A program made the translations under genes and the position numbers. Below are positions 1-9,310 of a DNA stretch of 64,000 nucleotides, in pieces; within the stretch, counting starts at the first letter, position 1; the number at the start of each line of letters is the position of its first letter. Under the pieces are notes generated by a model. The model was not told where the DNA came from, ran no database searches, and saw only the letters and a list, made by a program, of their open reading frames with translations. The stretch is from NCBI GenBank assembly GCA_965261915.1, contig CBDHDW010000013.1:1736001-1800000 (forward strand). Reading direction: 5' to 3'. This stretch comes from JAIBDK01 sp965261915. GTDB lineage: Bacteria > Pseudomonadota > Gammaproteobacteria > Arenicellales > Poriferihabitantaceae.

Positions 1-902
1 GCAAACCAGCGCATCATCTGGTCGCTTATAACTGCCAAATCGCGGTGGATAACAAAGCAAAACTGATTGTTGCGACGGATGTATCAAGTCAAGGCAATGA
101 CGCACAGCAGTTACATCATATGGCAAGCCAGGCGAAAGAAACCTTAGCCCTTGAGACTCTGGCTGTGGTTGCCGACAAGGGCTATTACAGCGCAACCAAG
201 ATAAAGGACTGTGTTGACGATAAAATCTTCCCGATCATCCCGCCGATTGATACGCAACAGAAACAAAAGAAAGCCGGCAGATACACGAAAGATGAGTTTG
301 TCTATAACGAGGAGCAAGACGAATACACCTGCCCTAACGACAAAACACTGAAAAAAAGTGCAACCAAAAGCCTATCCAAAGGCAAGGTTGGGTTTATTTA
401 CAGCACCAGTGCCACAGATTGCAAGGCTTGCCCTGTGCGCAGTGAGTGTTTAGCAAAGCAAACGCCGCACCGAAGAATATGGCGGTGGGAACATGAAGCC
501 TTTATACAAGCCTATCGCAAGTCTATGCAAACAGAATCAGCCAAGGCGATTAGCAAAAGAAGAGGGGCGATTGTGGAGCATCCTTTTGGCACCATAAAGC
601 GGTCATTAGGCTGGGATCACTACCTGGTCAGAGGCAAAGAAAAAGTATCCGGTGAAAACGCATTGATTATGTTTTGCTATAACTTTAAGCGTGTTTTGAA
701 CCTGCTAGGCACAAGGCTGTTCAATCAACTGCTGTTGGCTATAAAAGCAGGCGATATTGCAGTCGTCATGCAAGCAATCAAGCGACATCTTCCTTTTTTG
801 CGTCCACTATTCGATTATTTATGCCAGAAATACTTATTGTCGCAGCAAACAAACTTATTTCACCCGCCTGCTTTTAATAAGAACCTTTTTACCCGTGCCT
901 GA
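1..902 (+). CDS. IS1182-family transposase, C-terminal part (5' end outside window)
   Basis: This is the C-terminal 300 residues of the 539-residue DDE transposase found complete at 3917-5536. The frame enters at the second base of a codon, so the first full codon is at position 3; an internal ATG at 45 is not the true start. It carries the second catalytic Asp in VADKGYYS, a Cys cluster (CPND, CKACPVRSEC) and the likely catalytic Glu in AIVEHPFGTIKRS. It differs from copy B by Ile instead of Leu in EAFIQAYRK. Confidence 0.93.
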   Translation, partial: KPAHHLVAYNCQIAVDNKAKLIVATDVSSQGNDAQQLHHMASQAKETLALETLAVVADKGYYSATKIKDCVDDKIFPIIPPIDTQQKQKKAGRYTKDEFVYNEEQDEYTCPNDKTLKKSATKSLSKGKVGFIYSTSATDCKACPVRSECLAKQTPHRRIWRWEHEAFIQAYRKSMQTESAKAISKRRGAIVEHPFGTIKRSLGWDHYLVRGKEKVSGENALIMFCYNFKRVLNLLGTRLFNQLLLAIKAGDIAVVMQAIKRHLPFLRPLFDYLCQKYLLSQQTNLFHPPAFNKNLFTRA

Positions 903-949
903 CTCAAAAGTCTCAATAGTGGGTGAGTCGGCGTTTGTTGCACAGTCTC
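1..949 (+). mobile_element. IS1182-family element, copy A (left part outside window)
   Basis: The first 949 bases match positions 4635-5583 of the complete copy at 3718-5583, so the window opens inside the element. The right end reads TTGCACAGTCTC, the inverted form of the left terminus GAGACTGTGCAA seen in complete copies. Just outside it lies TTTCGCAGGAATGAC, half of the REP-like palindrome common in this region, so this copy also sits in a REP loop. It belongs to the same sequence subtype as the copy at 3718. Confidence 0.93.
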
Positions 950-1145
950 TTTCGCAGGAATGACGGGGGGTGCGGGAAACCCGTAAGGGTTTTCCACATT
1001 TAATGTCTGCCTAGCGAGGGTTTCTTGCCGTCTGGGAAGCGGCAATGCGAAAATTTAATATTCGTCGCTCCGTAGGAGTGGTATCTTTGTAGCCAATCCA
1101 ATGACATTGTTTCAGCTCCAATTGTCCATTTTCCATTGTGATGGG

Positions 1146-1679
1146 TTAGCGGAGGAAAAAGCTGAATAGTGCAATCATTACGCCTACGCTACCCATTGTT
1201 AAGCCAACCATCCACTTGATGAGGTGGGCTTCGGTGTTGGCAATTTCTGCCCTAAGCGTGGACTCGGTGTTGGCAATTTCTGCCCTAAGCGTGGACTCGA
1301 TTTTGGCGATTTCTACGTTAGTTTTGGCAATTTCTGCGTTAGTTTTGGCAATTTCTGCTCTAAGCGCGGCCTCGGTGTTGGCAATGTCTGATTTAAGCGC
1401 GGCCTCGGTGTTGGCGATTTCTGCGTTAGTTTTGGCGATTTCTGCTCTAAGCGTGGACTCGATTTTGGCGATTTCTGCTTTAAGTGCGGCCTCGGTGTTG
1501 GCAATGTCTGCTTTAAGTGCGGACTCGGTTTTGGCTAATTCGTTTTTGGTGGCGAGGTTGGCGTTGAGCAGATCAGATTGCGATTCGGCCAGTGCTTCGG
1601 CTTGTTGTACGGGCATACCAGCCGCCGTCATACGTTTGACGAAACGGTGTGTATCAAAAGCGAGCGCATCAGAAGCCAT
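1146..1679 (-). CDS. DUF1640-like modular coiled-coil membrane protein, paralogue 1 (177 aa)
   Basis: The protein has a 48-residue head (FDTHRFVKRM, GMPVQQAEALAES, NLATKNEL), then seven 11-residue units (such as AKIESTLRAEI) and three 7-residue units (AKTNAEI), then a 31-residue tail whose last 20 residues form one hydrophobic segment (VGLTMGSVGVMIALFSFFLR). Architecture and head motif match bacterial DUF1640 proteins, relatives of mitochondrial CCDC90/MCUR1, and resemble Borrelia Bdr proteins. It is expected to be an oligomeric coiled coil anchored in the inner membrane by its C-terminus. The cellular role is unknown. Slippage of 33-bp or 21-bp units changes length without breaking the frame. 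Confidence 0.8.
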   Translation of the reverse strand: MASDALAFDTHRFVKRMTAAGMPVQQAEALAESQSDLLNANLATKNELAKTESALKADIANTEAALKAEIAKIESTLRAEIAKTNAEIANTEAALKSDIANTEAALRAEIAKTNAEIAKTNVEIAKIESTLRAEIANTESTLRAEIANTEAHLIKWMVGLTMGSVGVMIALFSFFLR

Positions 1680-1978
1680 ACAGGAACTTTAATACAGGCG
1701 CGATTGTTTGTCCACTGTTTGGGAATTGAGAATGGGGAATACCGGTTGGGTCTTGATAAAGCGATTGGATTGGATTCCTGCTTTCGCAGGAATGACGGGG
1801 CGGTGCGGGAAACCCGTAAGGGTTTTCCACATTTAATGTCTGCCTAGCGAGGGCTTCTTGCCGTCGGGGAAGCGGTAATGCGAAAATTTAATATTCGTCG
1901 CTCCGTAGGAGCGGTATCTTTGTAGCCAATCCAATGACATTGTTTTAGCTCCAATTGTCCATTTCCCATTGTGATGGG

Positions 1979-2491
1979 TTAGCGGAGGAAAAAGCTGAAT
2001 AGTGCAATCATCACGCCTACGCTACCCATTGTTAAGCCAACCATCCACTTGATGAGGTGGGCTTCGGTGTTGGCGATTTCTGCCCTAAGCGTGGACTCGG
2101 TGTTGGCAATTTCTGCTCTAAGCGTGGACTCGGTTTTGGCAATGTCTGATTTAAGCGCGGCCTCGGTGTTGGCGATTTCTGCGTTAGTTTTGGCGATTTC
2201 TGCTCTAAGCGTGGACTCGATTTTGGCAATGTCTGTTTTAAGTGCGGACTCGGTTTTGGCAATGTCTGATTTAAGCGCGGCCTCGGTGTTGGCGATTTCT
2301 ACGTTAGTTTTGGCAATGTCTGCTCTAAGTGCGGACTCGGTTTTGGCTAATTCGTTTTTGGTGGCGAGGTTGGCGTTGAGCAGATCAGATTGCGATTCGG
2401 CCAGTGCTTCGGCTTGTTGTACGGGCATACCGGCCGCCGTCATACGTTTGACGAAACGGTGTGTATCAAAGGCGAGTGCATCAGAAACCAT
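1979..2491 (-). CDS. DUF1640-like modular coiled-coil membrane protein, paralogue 2 (170 aa)
   Basis: Same head and tail as paralogue 1, with seven 11-residue and two 7-residue units between (48+77+14+31 = 170). It starts MVSD rather than MASD; otherwise the first 48 residues are identical to paralogue 1, including QSDLLNAN. The unit order differs from paralogue 1, so the middle has been reshuffled rather than merely shortened. The start is the ATG that opens the conserved head; no strong ribosome-binding site is visible, only AAAG about 10 bases upstream. Function unknown. Confidence 0.8.
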   Translation of the reverse strand: MVSDALAFDTHRFVKRMTAAGMPVQQAEALAESQSDLLNANLATKNELAKTESALRADIAKTNVEIANTEAALKSDIAKTESALKTDIAKIESTLRAEIAKTNAEIANTEAALKSDIAKTESTLRAEIANTESTLRAEIANTEAHLIKWMVGLTMGSVGVMIALFSFFLR

Positions 2492-2804
2492 ACATGAACT
2501 TTAATACAGGCGCTGTTGTTTGTCCACCGTTTGGGAATGGAGAATGGGGAATACCGGTTGGGTCTTGATAAAGCGATTGGATTGGATTCCTGCTTTCGCA
2601 GGAATGACGGGGGGGTGCGGGAAACCCGTAAGGGTTTTCCACATTTAATGTCTGCCTAGCGAGGGCTTCTTGCCGTCTGGGAAGCGGCAATGCGAAAATA
2701 CAACATTCGTCGCTCCGTAGGAGCGGCATCTTTGCAGCCAATCCAATGGCATTGTTTCAGCTCCAATTATCCATTCTCAATTTTCCATTTTCCATTGTGA
2801 TGGG

Positions 2805-3383
2805 CTAGCGGAGGAAAAAGCTGAATAGTGCAATCATTACGCCTACGCTACCCATTGTTAAGCCAACCATCCACTTGATGAGGTGGGCTTCGGTGTTGGC
2901 GATTTCTGCCCTAAGCGTGGACTCGGTGTTGGCGATTTCTGCTCTAAGCGTGGACTCGATTTTGGCGATTTCTGCGTTAGTTTTGGCGATTTCTGCTCTA
3001 AGCGTGGACTCGGTTTTGGCAATGTCTGATTTAAGCGCGGACTCGGTGTTGGCGATTTCTGCTCTAAGCGCGGCCTCGGTGTTGGCGATTTCTGCTCTAA
3101 GCGCGGCCTCGGTGTTGGCGATTTCTGCGTTAGTTTTGGCGATTTCTGCTCTAAGCGTGGACTCGATTTTGGCAATGTCTGTTTTAAGTGCGGCCTCGGT
3201 GTTGGCAATGTCTGTTTTAAGTGCGGCCTCGGTTTTGGCTAATTCGTTTTTGGTGGCGAGGTTGGCGTTGAGCAGGTCAGATTGCGATTCGGCCAGTGCT
3301 TCGGCTTGTTGTACGGGCATACCGGCCGCCGCCATACGTTTGACGAAACGGTGTGTATCAAAGGCGAGTGCATCAGAAGCCAT
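2805..3383 (-). CDS. DUF1640-like modular coiled-coil membrane protein, paralogue 3 (192 aa, longest)
   Basis: This is the longest member, with nine 11-residue and two 7-residue units between the constant head and tail (48+99+14+31 = 192). It carries MAAAGMP where most paralogues have MTAAGMP. Two consecutive ANTEAALRAEI units are identical, which points to recent unit duplication. As in its relatives, a single C-terminal hydrophobic helix follows HLIKWM. The unit periods (11 over 3 turns, 7 over 2 turns) are both compatible with a continuous coiled coil. Confidence 0.8.
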   Translation of the reverse strand: MASDALAFDTHRFVKRMAAAGMPVQQAEALAESQSDLLNANLATKNELAKTEAALKTDIANTEAALKTDIAKIESTLRAEIAKTNAEIANTEAALRAEIANTEAALRAEIANTESALKSDIAKTESTLRAEIAKTNAEIAKIESTLRAEIANTESTLRAEIANTEAHLIKWMVGLTMGSVGVMIALFSFFLR

Positions 3384-3637
3384 ACATGAACTTTAATACA
3401 GACGCTGTTGTTTGTCCACTGTTTGGGAATTGAGAATGGGGAATGGCGGGGCGGGTTTTGATAAAGCCATTTGACTGGATTCCTGCTTTCGCGGGAATGA
3501 CGGGGTGGTGCGGGAATGATGGTAGGGTTTTGATAAAGCCATTTGACTGGATTCCTGCTTTCGCAGGAATGACGGGGTGCGGTGCGGGAATGATGGTAGG
3601 GTTTTTGATAAAGCGATTTGACTGGATTCCTGCTTTC

Positions 3638-3717
3638 GAGACTGTGCAAGAAACCCGTATTCGTCATTCCTGTACCACCTCCGTCATTCCTATACCACCT
3701 CCGTCATTCCTGCGAAG
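3638..3717. repeat. Solo IS1182-like terminus plus CGTCATTCC half-REP repeats
   Basis: A REP half-palindrome runs directly into GAGACTGTGCAAG, the IS1182 terminus, but no transposase follows. Instead there are three spaced CGTCATTCCT units separated by accacctc, and then the true IS1182 copy B. The same arrangement recurs at 30905-30984 and, inverted, at 32851-32930, so it is a dispersed repeat and not a one-off break. Confidence 0.75.
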
Positions 3718-5583
3718 GAGACTGTGCAAAAAAACCACCACCCTTGGTCACATTCTCATTACTGCCCTAATTCACCGACGTTGCTGGCATTTCAAACCAA
3801 TACACCATCCCTGCAAAAATACCCAATAATGACGGTAATAAACATCCAAACCCTAGCTTAATTATGATATAATAACAAACCTAACTAGCTGATTCTAATC
3901 ATTAAATAGAGGCTTTATGAGTGATTACATACGTGGATTAAATCGCCAACAACAACTGTTATTTCCAGAGCGGCTAGAGGACTATGTCGGCGAGAATGAT
4001 CCAGTTCGTGTTATTGATGCCTATGTCGATAGCTTAGAGGTGGATGCCTTAGACTTTAAGACCAAATACAGTGACAAAAACAACAATGGTCGCCCCGCTT
4101 TTTGCCCAAAATTGATGCTGAAACTGTATATCTATGGCTATACCAACAAAATAAGAAGCTCCCGCCTTCTAGCTCGGGAGGCGCATAGAAATATCGAGCT
4201 TATCTGGTTGTTGCAAGGCTTAAAACCCACCTATAAGACGATCGCGAATTTTAGAAAAAATAATGCCGCCGCACTCAAGAATACGTTTAAGGAATTTGTT
4301 TTGTTGTGCCAAAACATCAATCTCATTGAAGGTCAATTAGTGGCACTGGATGGAGCGTTTTTGCGAGCCAATGCGTCCAAAAATACCTTGATTGTTAAAG
4401 CCACTGTGGATAAAAAAATAGCCAGGGTAACGCAGGCTATTGAGGACTACCTGAACTTATTAAACACCACAGACCAGCAGGAGGAACCGGAACAGACTCT
4501 GGATAATCCTGATTTGATTGATAAAATACAAGCACTTAAAGAGCGCAAACAAAAGCTGGAAGAGGATTTGAATACCTTAGAGCAATTGGACAAGAAGCAA
4601 CATAACACAACCGACCCGGACGCCGCATTGATGCGCAAACCAGCGCATCATCTGGTCGCTTATAACTGCCAAATCGCGGTGGATAACAAAGCAAAACTGA
4701 TTGTTGCGACGGATGTATCAAGTCAAGGCAATGACGCACAGCAGTTACATCATATGGCAAGCCAGGCGAAAGAAACCTTAGCCCTTGAGACTCTGGCTGT
4801 GGTTGCCGACAAGGGCTATTACAGCGCAACCAAGATAAAGGACTGTGTTGACGATAAAATCTTCCCGATCATCCCGCCGATTGATACGCAACAGAAACAA
4901 AAGAAAGCCGGCAGATACACGAAAGATGAGTTTGTCTATAACGAGGAGCAAGACGAATACACCTGCCCTAACGACAAAACACTGAAAAAAAGTGCAACCA
5001 AAAGCCTATCCAAAGGCAAGGTTGGGTTTATTTACAGCACCAGTGCCACAGATTGCAAGGCTTGCCCTGTGCGCAGTGAGTGTTTAGCAAAGCAAACGCC
5101 GCACCGAAGAATATGGCGGTGGGAACATGAAGCCTTTTTACAAGCCTATCGCAAGTCTATGCAAACAGAATCAGCCAAGGCGATTAGCAAAAGAAGAGGG
5201 GCGATTGTGGAGCATCCTTTTGGCACCATAAAGCGGTCATTAGGCTGGGATCACTACCTGGTCAGAGGCAAAGAAAAAGTATCCGGTGAAAACGCATTGA
5301 TTATGTTTTGCTATAACTTTAAGCGTGTTTTGAACCTGCTAGGCACAAGGCTGTTCAATCAACTGCTGTTGGCTATAAAAGCAGGCGATATTGCAGTCGT
5401 CATGCAAGCAATCAAGCGACATCTTCCTTTTTTGCGTCCACTATTCGATTATTTATGCCAGAAATACTTATTGTCGCAGCAAACAAACTTATTTCACCCG
5501 CCTGCTTTTAATAAGAACCTTTTTACCCGTGCCTGACTCAAAAGTCTCAATAGTGGGTGAGTCGGCGTTTGTTGCACAGTCTC
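3718..5583 (+). mobile_element. IS1182-family element, copy B (complete, 1866 bp)
   Basis: The element is bounded by GAGACTGTGCAA at 3718 and TTGCACAGTCTC ending at 5583. The inverted repeat continues imperfectly for several bases. It encodes one transposase. The left neighbour is ...TTCCTGCGAAG and the right neighbour GAAAGCGGGAATCC, so the element lies in the four-base loop of a REP-like hairpin with an almost matching 4-bp duplication (GAAG/GAAA). Confidence 0.93.
3917..5536 (+). CDS. IS1182-family transposase (539 aa)
   Basis: Full-length DDE transposase. The N-terminal DUF772-like region contains GRPAFCPKLMLKLYIYGYT and TYKTIANFRKNN. The first catalytic Asp is in VALDGAFLRA at about residue 140, the second in VVADKGYYS, and the Glu probably in AIVEHPFGTIKRS. 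A Cys-rich stretch (CPND, CKACPVRSEC) lies between them. The start fits the conserved MSDYIRG N-terminus. The frame is intact, so the element may still be mobile. Copies A and B share GYYSATKIKDC, whereas copies at 12677 and 31032 read GYHSAKEIKNC, which defines two subtypes. Confidence 0.95.
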   Translation: MSDYIRGLNRQQQLLFPERLEDYVGENDPVRVIDAYVDSLEVDALDFKTKYSDKNNNGRPAFCPKLMLKLYIYGYTNKIRSSRLLAREAHRNIELIWLLQGLKPTYKTIANFRKNNAAALKNTFKEFVLLCQNINLIEGQLVALDGAFLRANASKNTLIVKATVDKKIARVTQAIEDYLNLLNTTDQQEEPEQTLDNPDLIDKIQALKERKQKLEEDLNTLEQLDKKQHNTTDPDAALMRKPAHHLVAYNCQIAVDNKAKLIVATDVSSQGNDAQQLHHMASQAKETLALETLAVVADKGYYSATKIKDCVDDKIFPIIPPIDTQQKQKKAGRYTKDEFVYNEEQDEYTCPNDKTLKKSATKSLSKGKVGFIYSTSATDCKACPVRSECLAKQTPHRRIWRWEHEAFLQAYRKSMQTESAKAISKRRGAIVEHPFGTIKRSLGWDHYLVRGKEKVSGENALIMFCYNFKRVLNLLGTRLFNQLLLAIKAGDIAVVMQAIKRHLPFLRPLFDYLCQKYLLSQQTNLFHPPAFNKNLFTRA

Positions 5584-6342
5584 GAAAGCGGGAATCCAGT
5601 AAAACAGCCAAACCCGCAAGGGTTTTCCACATTTAATGTCTGCCTAGCGAGGGCTTCTTGCCGTCTGGGAAGCGGCAATGCGAAAATTTAATATTCGTCG
5701 CTCCGTAGGAGCGGTATTCCTTAGTAGCCAATCCAATGACATTGTTTCAGCTCCAATTGTCCATTTTCCATTCTCCATTCTCAATTTCCATTGTAATGGG
5801 TGTCTATAGATCATGGGTTAGCGGAGGAAAAAGCTGAATAGTGCAATCATCACGCCTACGCTACCCATTGTTAAGCCAACCATCCACTTGATGAGGTGGG
5901 CTTCGGTGTTGGCGATTTCTGCCCTAAGCCTGGACTCGGTGTTGGCGATTTCTGCGTTAGTTTTGGCAATGTCTGCTCTAAGCGCGGATTCGGTTTTGGC
6001 TAATTCGTTTTTGGTGGCGAGGTTGGAGTTGAGCAGGTCAACTTGAGATTCGGCCAGTGCTTCGGCTTGTTGTACAGGCATACCGGCCGCCGTCATACGT
6101 TTGACGAAACGGTGTGTATCAAAGGCGATCGCATCAGAAACCATACAGGAACTTTAATACAGGCGCTATTGTTTGTCCACCGTTTAGGAATGGGGAATGG
6201 GGAATACCGATTAGGTCTTGATAAAGCGATTGGATTGGATTCCTGCCTTCGCAGGAATGACGGGGCGGTGCAGGAATAACGGCAGGGGGATTATCAAGCA
6301 AGTCCCACTTCCGGTTATTTTTTGAATTAGGCAAAGCTCTCC
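5584..6342. repeat. DUF1640 cassette 4 flanks and start of interrupted repeat module
   Basis: To the right of IS1182 copy B the REP half GAAAGCGGGAATCC resumes. Then comes the usual downstream module (about 5612-5817), the gene at 5818-6144, a REP hairpin, and a further module ending GGCAAAGCTCTCCCTAAA. That last module continues after the IS1380 element at 8003, and is seen uninterrupted at 8925-9066 and 9785-9925. Confidence 0.8.
5818..6144 (-). CDS. DUF1640-like modular coiled-coil membrane protein, paralogue 4 (108 aa, shortest)
   Basis: This is the minimal version: two 11-residue units (AKTESALRADI, ANTESRLRAEI) and one 7-residue unit between the 48-residue head and 31-residue tail. It reads SDAIAFD and QVDLLNSN where others have SDALAFD and QSDLLNAN, placing it with paralogues 5-7 in a second subgroup. 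Its survival as an intact frame with so few units suggests that head and membrane tail are the essential parts. Confidence 0.78.
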   Translation of the reverse strand: MVSDAIAFDTHRFVKRMTAAGMPVQQAEALAESQVDLLNSNLATKNELAKTESALRADIAKTNAEIANTESRLRAEIANTEAHLIKWMVGLTMGSVGVMIALFSFFLR

Positions 6343-6347
6343 CTAAA

Positions 6348-7997
6348 CCCAAATCCCCAGATAGAGTAGCATCAGCGCTTCAAGGCTCGGTGAATCCCTC
6401 TTTCAAGCCTTGTGGCTGGCCATTACAGCAAATTATGGTAGCTAGTGCCGAGAGGTTTACTCAAAAACCGCTGTTCGGTGCATTATCAGTGCTAAATCGG
6501 CTATTTTTGACGCACCTGTCCTGCAGAAGCCGTTATTCTTGTTCTATGTCGGGTTAAATGGGCGGCGCTTCAAACTCCTTCAGTGCCAGCAGCACTCGTT
6601 CCAGTAGTAGTCGGTGGTTTTCCCGCATTTTTACCAAGAGTTGACGTCCCGTCCTGACCACTTTTGCCGCTATGGCGTACAGCCGCCAGCGCAGTGTTAT
6701 CGCACGATGCTGGGACAACTCCCCCGGCAGCAACTGACGCATGAGGGCACATAGATTGCAGGAGAGTGCGGAGATTAAAAAGTACAGCACATTGGCAGCA
6801 AAATCTGAACACGGCAGGGTGTCGCCACCAAAATCTCGTTTCAGTTCCTTGATTCGGTTCTCGCTGTCCTCGCCACGCTGGTTGTACCAGTGGACAATCT
6901 CGCTATCGCTAAGGCTATCCCGATTAGTGGCAATCGCACGATAAATATAAGCACCTGAGTTTATTTCCTCTGAACTGTTTTCTGAGTTATCTGATGAATC
7001 TAAATCCAGACTCGCCTGGCCGGTAACGGCTGTTCTCTGAATGATAAGGGTGAAGGGTTTTTCATACTCACCGATGCAGAAACTGGTGCGGTAGGTATCC
7101 TGACCATTGACCGCTTTGTCTTTTTTATCCAGCAAAGGCGGCCAGTCCGAAGCGCTTGCCGCTGCTATCTGCGCGCGCAGTGCGGCGCTGGTCTTGGCGC
7201 GAATGGCATACTCGATACCCTGCTTATCACAATACTCAATGACTTTTGTTTGGTAGCCGGCGGCATCAATACGCAACGCCTTCACGGTACAGTCTTCCGG
7301 GAGCGACTGCTGGCATTGCTGGATAAACGGCTTATTATCTTTCGCTGGCGGCACATTGCCGTGACGGAAATCCACGGCCACGATCTGCCCGGTTTCCGCA
7401 ATATGCCCGACCATCGGCATAAAGCCCTTGTTCTTGTTGTAAGTCCACCGTGCACCCGCTTTATGGGCAATAATCTCGGTGGCATCAATGTCCAGTGTGA
7501 CTTCCTTACAGCGATGCAAGGCTACCTTCAATAAGGCTTTATTCACCTTTACCCAGGCAGCCTGGATTTGCGGCTGGCTTCCCATTCGCCTGAGCCAATC
7601 TCCAATCGTGGTCGCCTGGGGAAGTTTCTTGAGATCCAGCACGGTGCGCAGTGCTTCATCATCCTGAAGGTGGCGAACCTCATCCAGGTGAAAACTGCCT
7701 TCATGCTGCATCAGGATGAGGGTCTTGATGAACTCCGAGGGCTTATACCCACGATTGCTTTTAGGCTGGGGGAAGTGCTTGTCGATTCGCTCAGACAGGT
7801 TCAGGGAGTCCATTAGTTGAGCAATCGCCAATAAACCGGCACGAGAGGTGAGTAAATCGTTCGTTGTATCGAGTTTGTAGGGTAGAATAGTCATCAGCCT
7901 TGAGCTGTGCACCCATTGGGTGATGGTGGGTTTGAGAGCAAACCATTATACAGCCAAGGCTTCCTGCGTTTAAGAGATTTCTATCTGGGGATTGGGG
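6348..7997 (-). mobile_element. IS1380-family element (1650 bp, complete)
   Basis: Terminal inverted repeats of about 18 bp are CCCAAATCCCCAGATAGA at the left and the complement of CCCCAATCCCCAGATAGA at the right. A 5-bp target duplication CTAAA lies at 6343-6347 and 7998-8002. The empty site is preserved in sister repeats at about 9000 and 9860, which read CTCTCCCTAAACAGCGTTG without interruption, so the insertion is recent relative to the repeat duplications. One intact transposase gene is inside. Confidence 0.92.
6554..7912 (-). CDS. IS1380-family transposase (about 446-452 aa)
   Basis: DDE transposase of the IS4 superfamily. Candidate catalytic residues are Asp in TLDIDATE, Asp in RIDAAGYQ and Glu in RGEDSENRIKELKRDFGG, the last being typical of IS1380. 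The N-terminus TNDLLTSRAGLLAI and GYKPSEFIKTLI also fit the family. The frame is intact. Translation may begin at 7912 or, more in line with family members, at the internal ATG at 7894 (MTILPYKL). Confidence 0.92.
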   Translation of the reverse strand: MHSSRLMTILPYKLDTTNDLLTSRAGLLAIAQLMDSLNLSERIDKHFPQPKSNRGYKPSEFIKTLILMQHEGSFHLDEVRHLQDDEALRTVLDLKKLPQATTIGDWLRRMGSQPQIQAAWVKVNKALLKVALHRCKEVTLDIDATEIIAHKAGARWTYNKNKGFMPMVGHIAETGQIVAVDFRHGNVPPAKDNKPFIQQCQQSLPEDCTVKALRIDAAGYQTKVIEYCDKQGIEYAIRAKTSAALRAQIAAASASDWPPLLDKKDKAVNGQDTYRTSFCIGEYEKPFTLIIQRTAVTGQASLDLDSSDNSENSSEEINSGAYIYRAIATNRDSLSDSEIVHWYNQRGEDSENRIKELKRDFGGDTLPCSDFAANVLYFLISALSCNLCALMRQLLPGELSQHRAITLRWRLYAIAAKVVRTGRQLLVKMRENHRLLLERVLLALKEFEAPPI

Positions 7998-8299
7998 CTA
8001 AACAGCGTTGACCGCCATATGAGACGGTGCAAAAAACCAATATTTGTCGTTCCCGCGAAATTCGTCATTCCTGCGGAAGCAGGAACCCAGTAAAACAGCC
8101 AAACCCGTAAGGGTTTTCCACATTTAATGTCTGCCTAGCGAGGGTTTCTTGCCGTCTGGGAAGAGGCAATGCGAAAATACAACATTCGTCGCTCCGTAGG
8201 AGCGGCATCTTTGCAGCCAATCCAATGACATTGTTTCAGCTCCAATTGTCCATTTTCCATTCTCCATTTTCCATTGTAATGGGTGTCCATGATTATGGG

Positions 8300-8788
8300 T
8301 TAGCGGAGGAAAAAGCTGAATAGTGCAATCATCACGCCTACGCTACCCATTGTTAAGCCAACCATCCACTTGATGAGGTGGGCTTCGGTGTTGGCAATTT
8401 CTGCGTTAGTTTTGGCGATTTCTGCGTTAGTTTTGGCGATTTCTACGTTAGTTTTGGCGATTTCTGCTCTAAGCGTGGACTCGGTGTTGGCAATGTCTGA
8501 TTTAAGCGCGGCCTCGGTGTTGGCGATTTCTGCGTTAGTTTTGGCGATTTCTGCTCTAAGCGTGGACTCGATTTTGGCAATGTCTGCTTTAAGTGCGGCC
8601 TCGGTGTTGGCAATGTCTGCTTTAAGTGCGGACTCGGTTTTGGCTAATTCGTTTTTGGTGGCGAGGTTGGCGTTGAGCAGGTCAACTTGAGATTCGGCAA
8701 GTGCTTCGGCTTGTTGTACAGGCATACCGGCCGCCGTCATACGTTTGACGAAACGGTGTGTATCAAAGGCGAGCGCATCAGAAACCAT
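8300..8788 (-). CDS. DUF1640-like modular coiled-coil membrane protein, paralogue 5 (162 aa)
   Basis: Five 11-residue and four 7-residue units lie between the constant head and tail (48+55+28+31). It is the member richest in the 7-residue AKTNAEI unit: three stand in a row just before the tail, where other paralogues have 11-residue units. The head reads QVDLLNAN. Downstream and upstream DNA match the neighbouring cassettes. Same predicted fold and membrane anchor as its paralogues; function unknown. Confidence 0.8.
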   Translation of the reverse strand: MVSDALAFDTHRFVKRMTAAGMPVQQAEALAESQVDLLNANLATKNELAKTESALKADIANTEAALKADIAKIESTLRAEIAKTNAEIANTEAALKSDIANTESTLRAEIAKTNVEIAKTNAEIAKTNAEIANTEAHLIKWMVGLTMGSVGVMIALFSFFLR

Positions 8789-9310
8789 ACAGGAACTTTA
8801 ATACAGGCGCTATTGTTTGTCCACCGTTTGGGAATTGAGTAAATGGAGAATGGGGAATACCGATTAGGTCTTGGTAAAGCGATTGGATTGGATTCCTGCT
8901 TTCGCAGGAATGACGGGACGGTGCAGGAATGACGGCAGGGGGGTTATTAAACAAGTCCCACTTCCGGTTATTTTTTGAATTAGGCAAAGCTCTCCCTAAA
9001 CAGCGTTGACCGCCATATGAGACGGTGCAAAAACCAATATTCGTCATTCCCGCGACATTCGTCATTCCTGCGGAAGCAGGAACCCAGTAAAACAGTCAAA
9101 CCCGCAAGGGTTTTCCACATTTAATGTCTGCCTAGCGAGGGTTTCTTGCCGTCTGGGAAGAGGCAATGCGAAAATTTAATATTCGTCGCTCCGTAGGAGC
9201 GGTATCTTTGTAGCCAATCCAATGACATTGTTTCAGCTCCAATTCTCCATTCTCCATTCTCCATTCTCCATTCTCAATTTTCCATTGTAATGGGTGTCCA
9301 TGATTATGGG

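Larger units (their letters stand above)
950..3637. repeat. Three tandem cassettes carrying DUF1640-like genes, bounded by REP-like hairpins
   Basis: Three head-to-tail units of about 810-870 bp each hold one minus-strand DUF1640-like gene. Downstream of each gene is a conserved module of about 170 bp (979-1145, 1812-1978, 2624-2804) with short hairpins (ACCCGTAAGGGT; TTGCCG...CGGCAA; CTCCGTAGGAG). Upstream of each gene is a conserved stretch ending in a REP-like hairpin ATTCCTGC-TTTC-GCAGGAAT (1774-1793, 2586-2605). The third unit ends in a triplicated segment of about 71 bp at 3453-3637, with hairpins at 3479-3498 and 3551-3570 and a half hairpin at 3627. The flanks are nearly identical, so these cassettes are recent duplications. 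Confidence 0.9.

Noticed and set aside
1216..1692. Long open frames antisense to each DUF1640-like gene, giving hydrophobic Ala/Ser/Val repeats
   Set aside because: They stay open only because the 33-bp and 21-bp units are multiples of three and lack stops on the other strand. The sense frames have a conserved head, tail and coiled-coil pattern, so the antisense frames are taken as shadows.
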